Below, one piece after another: positions 24,466 to 25,213 of a DNA stretch of 25,213 nt. This stretch comes from a virus, in IMG/VR virus record IMGVR_UViG_3300021197_000925, positions 1 to 25,213 of that record. One strand, given 5' to 3'. Positions within the stretch are counted from its first letter, which is position 1; each line of letters begins with the position of its first letter. The translations under genes were made by a program, and so were the position numbers. A model generated the notes under the pieces. That model worked only from the letters and a program-made list of their open reading frames with translations. It did no database searches and had not been told where the DNA came from.

Positions 24466-24473
24466 TATTTATG
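24466..24473 (-). promoter_or_regulatory. Late-promoter-like box before the 82-aa gene
   Basis: CATAAATA, spacer CTAGCAA (7 nt), then ATG 24458. Confidence 0.55.
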
Positions 24474-24480
24474 TTGTGAA

Positions 24481-24503
24481 TGGGGGAGCGTAAAACTCCC
24501 CCA
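24481..24503 (-). terminator. Strong GC-rich hairpin after the 144-aa gene
   Basis: The stem TGGGGGAG (24481-24488) pairs with CTCCCCCA (24496-24503) around a 7-nt loop. It lies 20 nt past the stop at 24523 and just upstream of the next promoter box. No T-run follows on the minus strand, so it may act as a weak terminator or an mRNA 3'-end stabiliser. Confidence 0.65.
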
Positions 24504-24522
24504 TAAAAGCACGTTAAGTGTA

Positions 24523-24957
24523 TTAGATTGTGTCGATTGAACCAACGCCAGAGTTTGCACCCTCGTCAGTACCTTCTGCTAACAACGAGTACTTCACTGA
24601 ACCTGTAGTACCACCTGCTTCTTTGTAGTGTACAGTGTTGTTGAAGATCTTAGCCGCGTAAGCAACCGTAGAGTCATCCAATATGATCTGTATACAGAAC
24701 TGTCCGTTCGTAAGTGAACCCGTAGCAACCGGTGTAAGATCTAAGACTTGTGTAAGTCTTGTTGATCCATCCGCTGATAGGAAATTCACTTTGTATCTAG
24801 TACTTGATCTCTGAGATACGATGTAGTTTCCCGAAGCAGTTGACACCGCCTCTGCACCTGTTCCGTCTGGTTGAACTGTTCCTGTAGCAAACGCACCAGT
24901 GACTTCGAAGTCTCCTGCTGTGTTTCCAAATCTACTTGATTTTACTGGTCTTCCCAT
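24523..24957 (-). CDS. Probable abundant virion structural protein (144 aa)
   Basis: It is predicted all-beta, with MGRPVKSSRFGN at the N-terminus, IVSQRSSTRYKVNFL (about 48-62), FCIQIILDDSTVAYAAKIFNN (quoted in two halves, about 88-108) and a Gly-rich C-terminus. The pattern of VSQRS.TRYKV and a late AAKIFNN matches a small protein family I recall from marine T4-like phages, probably capsid decoration or tail-associated; I cannot choose. It has the best Shine-Dalgarno in the window (AAGGAGA), its own late box and a long structured leader, which argue for high and controlled expression. It ends 20 nt before a strong hairpin, so it is likely monocistronic. Confidence 0.8.
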   Translation of the reverse strand: MGRPVKSSRFGNTAGDFEVTGAFATGTVQPDGTGAEAVSTASGNYIVSQRSSTRYKVNFLSADGSTRLTQVLDLTPVATGSLTNGQFCIQIILDDSTVAYAAKIFNNTVHYKEAGGTTGSVKYSLLAEGTDEGANSGVGSIDTI

Positions 24958-25058
24958 TTTGTTTTCTCCTTCTATGGAGCCAAATGTGAGTTCTACTCAC
25001 TACGCGGTTTAATCCGCATAAGTCCAACTGTAAATTTGTTGGCTCTGTTGACTGTTTG
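24958..25058 (-). promoter_or_regulatory. Structured 5' leader of the 144-aa gene (candidate cis-regulatory RNA)
   Basis: About 100 nt of untranslated leader. Three local stems are visible: GTGAG/CTCAC (24986-25000), GCGG/CCGC (25004-25017) and CCAAC/GTTGG (25024-25042). In addition, GAGCCAA (24977-24983) pairs with TTGGCTC (25039-25045), a 7-bp stem that encloses the others but cannot coexist with CCAAC/GTTGG. When that outer stem is open, CTCC (24976-24979) can pair with GGAG of the Shine-Dalgarno (24966-24969). No known riboswitch class was recognised. Confidence 0.45.
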
Positions 25059-25066
25059 TATTTATT
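25059..25066 (-). promoter_or_regulatory. Late-promoter-like box for the 144-aa gene
   Basis: AATAAATA about 100 nt upstream of ATG 24957, the longest leader in the window. Confidence 0.6.
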
Positions 25067-25096
25067 GTTTTTTGTGATGTGTAAAGTGCAAAGAAA

Positions 25097-25139
25097 AAGG
25101 GTGATGCGACACAATCCATAAATTAATCACACCACCCTT
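25097..25139 (-). terminator. Probable terminator of the gene upstream (outside the window)
   Basis: AAGGGTG (25097-25103) pairs with CACCCTT (25133-25139). On the minus strand the 3' arm runs into CCCTTTTTC. The loop is long (29 nt), so it is weaker than the other terminators. Confidence 0.5.
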
Positions 25140-25213
25140 GAGGTTTACGTATATTCTAGATTTTTATATTATTTTCTACTGTAGATATGATATAAAATCC
25201 AAACTGCTACCAA
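25140..25213. other. Non-coding right edge
   Basis: AT-rich, with no supported ORF. It holds TTACGTATATTCTAGA (25145-25160), a near copy of the sequence in the gp18 leader, next to TATAAAAA (25161-25168, minus). This could be a promoter whose transcript reaches only the hairpin at 25097-25139. Confidence 0.4.

Noticed and set aside
24977-25045. tRNA-like fold (7-bp end stem plus three hairpins, about 69 nt) in the leader of the 144-aa gene
   Set aside because: On neither strand is there a proper T-loop, a 7-nt anticodon loop with standard flanks, or a non-overlapping T arm; the local CCAAC/GTTGG hairpin competes with the end stem. It is better treated as a structured leader.
24932-25114. 60-codon minus-strand frame across the leader of the 144-aa gene
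   Set aside because: It overlaps the promoter box, the hairpins and the Shine-Dalgarno, starts at a non-ATG codon, and its translation looks like random AT-rich sequence.
1-25213. CRISPR array, insertion sequence, integrase or attachment site
   Set aside because: No regularly spaced direct repeats with spacers and no transposase or recombinase motifs were seen; the only repeats are within and between fibre genes and the 42-bp pair.

Overview
This window looks like the morphogenesis (late) region of a T4-like myovirus, most probably from a marine host. The recognisable genes are the T4 packaging, neck and tail set: large and small terminase (gp17, gp16), head completion gp4, tail tube gp19, tail sheath gp18, a tube-fold structural protein, neck gp13, a gp14-like neck protein and tail completion gp15. 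There is also a T4 gp1-type dNMP kinase and a Nudix hydrolase. Protein style (enlarged sheath, beta-repeat fibres with KAYVD linkers, acidic proteins with LAGV and VNEL motifs) matches marine cyanophage- and pelagiphage-like myoviruses as I remember them. The host cannot be read from the sequence. I see no tRNA, integrase, insertion sequence or CRISPR array.

Layout, by strand. Nearly everything is on the minus strand. The rightmost block (24958-18006) holds a structured 5' leader, a 144-aa virion-type protein, an 82-aa protein, a 148-aa acidic protein and three repeat-rich fibre-like proteins (331, 1102 and 432 aa), ending at a bidirectional terminator (17953-17978). A plus-strand block (14890-17948) carries the gp14-like gene, gp15 and a Nudix gene. 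Minus-strand gp13 diverges from it and is followed by a 60-aa coiled-coil ORF and dNMP kinase. A small plus-strand zinc-binding, HNH-like gene collides tail-to-tail with the kinase gene. The left half (12815-26) runs gp18, gp19, terminator, tube-fold protein, 125-aa protein, gp4, gp16, a 198-aa protein, a 473-aa protein, gp17 and a 743-aa protein.

How the genes work together. gp16 and gp17 package DNA; gp4, gp13, gp14 and gp15 finish the head and join it to the tail; gp18 and gp19 form the contractile tail; the fibre-like proteins probably meet the host surface. gp1 would supply dNDPs for replication. The role of the 743-, 473-, 198- and 125-aa proteins is unknown to me.

The most notable signals are these. 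(1) A late-promoter-like box (TAAATA or TATAATA) lies 4-8 nt before the start codon of twelve genes, none with a visible Shine-Dalgarno. A second set of genes has a clear Shine-Dalgarno, in several cases with the same box farther upstream. This implies leaderless late mRNAs. (2) A roughly 100-nt leader before the 144-aa gene can form mutually exclusive stems, one of which would hide the Shine-Dalgarno. (3) A similar P..G..Y/W...LY.Y.G..W module recurs in the sheath, gp14-like protein, gp15 and the 82-aa protein. (4) A 42-bp near-identical segment is shared by the two unknown genes that flank the large terminase.
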